Made by a program: the position numbers and the translations under genes. From Blastococcus capsensis (lineage in GTDB: Bacteria; Actinomycetota; Actinomycetes; Mycobacteriales; Geodermatophilaceae): 64,000 nt of DNA. The notes under the pieces were generated by a model. It was given only the letters and a program-made list of their open reading frames with translations. It was not told the origin of the DNA and searched no databases. The DNA is taken from assembly GCF_030165005.1 (NCBI RefSeq), contig NZ_JASNNW010000006.1, forward strand, positions 1-64,000, written 5' to 3'. Positions 63,539 through 64,000 of this stretch are shown here, piece after piece (position 1 is the stretch's first letter; each line of letters opens with the position of its first letter).

Positions 63539-64000
63539 GCTCCCGGCCGGGATCAGCGTCCTGCCCGTCACCGGGCTGCCCGAGTTCGGTCCCGGTGACG
63601 ACCTGGCCGCGGCCGTGGCGTCCACCGCGTCCTGGCTGGCCGACGGCGACGTCGTCGTCGTCACCTCGAAGGTGGTCTCCAAGGTCGAGGGCCGCCTGGT
63701 GCGGATCGAGCCCGGCACCGACCGGGAGGTCGCCCGCCAGCGGGCGATCGACGGCGAGACGGTGCGCACGGTGGCCCGCCGGGGCCCGCTGAAGATCGTG
63801 CAGACCCCGCAGGGTTGGGTGGTGGCCGCGGCCGGCATCGACGCCTCCAACGTCGCCTCCGACTCCCTCGTCCTCCTCCCCGAGGACGGCGACGCCTCCG
63901 CCCGCCGGCTGCGCGCCCGGCTGCGGGAGCTGGCCGGCGTGGACGTCGCCGTGGTCGTCAGCGACACGTTCGGGCGCACCTGGCGGGAGGGCCTCACCGA
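63531..64000 (+). CDS. fbiB: coenzyme F420:L-glutamate ligase FbiB, truncated by window end
   Basis: 156 codons are visible, and the gene continues beyond 64000. The N-terminal CofE-type gamma-glutamyl ligase domain shows [23 protein letters not shown] and [14 protein letters not shown]. It adds glutamates to F420-0; full-length actinobacterial FbiB also carries a C-terminal FMN-reductase-like domain, outside this window. GTG at 63531 lies inside the fbiA 3' end, so translation is coupled. Confidence 0.93.
   Translation, partial: MPELPAGISVLPVTGLPEFGPGDDLAAAVASTASWLADGDVVVVTSKVVSKVEGRLVRIEPGTDREVARQRAIDGETVRTVARRGPLKIVQTPQGWVVAAAGIDASNVASDSLVLLPEDGDASARRLRARLRELAGVDVAVVVSDTFGRTWREGLT

Overview
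This 64 kb window is chromosomal DNA from a very GC-rich actinobacterium. It contains genes for MtrAB-LpqB, a WhmD/WhiB2-type WhiB protein, the F420 genes fbiA/fbiB, MoeZ, AdnAB, LysM and Rv3235-like proteins, several actinobacterial DUF families (DUF3107, DUF3152, DUF3499, DUF6758, DUF6912), and many leaderless transcripts. The gene order closely follows the Mycobacterium tuberculosis interval from about Rv3201c (adnB) to Rv3262 (fbiB), with lineage-specific insertions. From the protein flavour and intergenic repeats I infer a Geodermatophilaceae-like genus (Blastococcus, Modestobacter or Geodermatophilus), but this is a guess. I saw no tRNA, rRNA, CRISPR array, insertion sequence or prophage.

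Layout. 1-6.2 kb: an 86-bp tandem repeat, a DUF2510 membrane protein, a HemK-like methyltransferase, a tightly overlapped operon (Tat-exported phosphoesterase, membrane protein, M20 peptidase), an alpha/beta hydrolase and a tiny lipoprotein. 6.2-7.3 kb: an island visibly richer in A/T with one RipA/SLATT-like membrane protein and two palindromic elements. 7.3-14.3 kb: adnA-adnB end-resection helicase-nuclease with a small upstream gene. 14.4-24.9 kb: lipoprotein carbonic anhydrase, alkyltransferase-like protein, moeZ, DUF3152, TetR, DUF3107, a ferritin-like protein and a DEAD-box helicase. 24.9-36.1 kb: mostly small metabolic and hypothetical genes, a WS/DGAT-like acyltransferase and an orphan CpaB/CpaE-like pair. 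36.3-50.1 kb: HTH protein, LysM protein, Rv3235-like protein, secA, F420-type oxidoreductase, hpf, comF, lpqB-mtrB-mtrA and sahH. 50.3-61.3 kb: secreted HNH lipoprotein, manA, glpD, the SIS/Trm112/manB overlapped operon and rfbB-rfbD. 61.4-64.0 kb: a hypothetical gene, whiB, fbiA and a truncated fbiB.

Functional themes. Envelope construction and sensing (mtrAB-lpqB, secA, manA/manB, rfbB/rfbD, LysM), genome maintenance (adnAB, Atl), translation and RNA (hpf, DEAD-box helicase, HemK-like protein), and F420 cofactor synthesis beside a possible F420 user. Most regulation that can be read is architectural. Genes start either with a strong Shine-Dalgarno sequence, or with TANNNT followed by 5-7 bases and the start codon and no Shine-Dalgarno. 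Several intergenic gaps carry strong hairpins.

The least expected signal is non-coding. There are three families of long intergenic palindromes, each seen at two places. In two of these families the copies differ by paired substitutions that keep the stem. A fourth, looser family of GGACC-type elements occurs at four sites, and two short tandem arrays share a core. Other oddities are two apparent CTG start codons, a degenerate HHxxxDG acyltransferase motif, and a repeat-expanded SecA tail.
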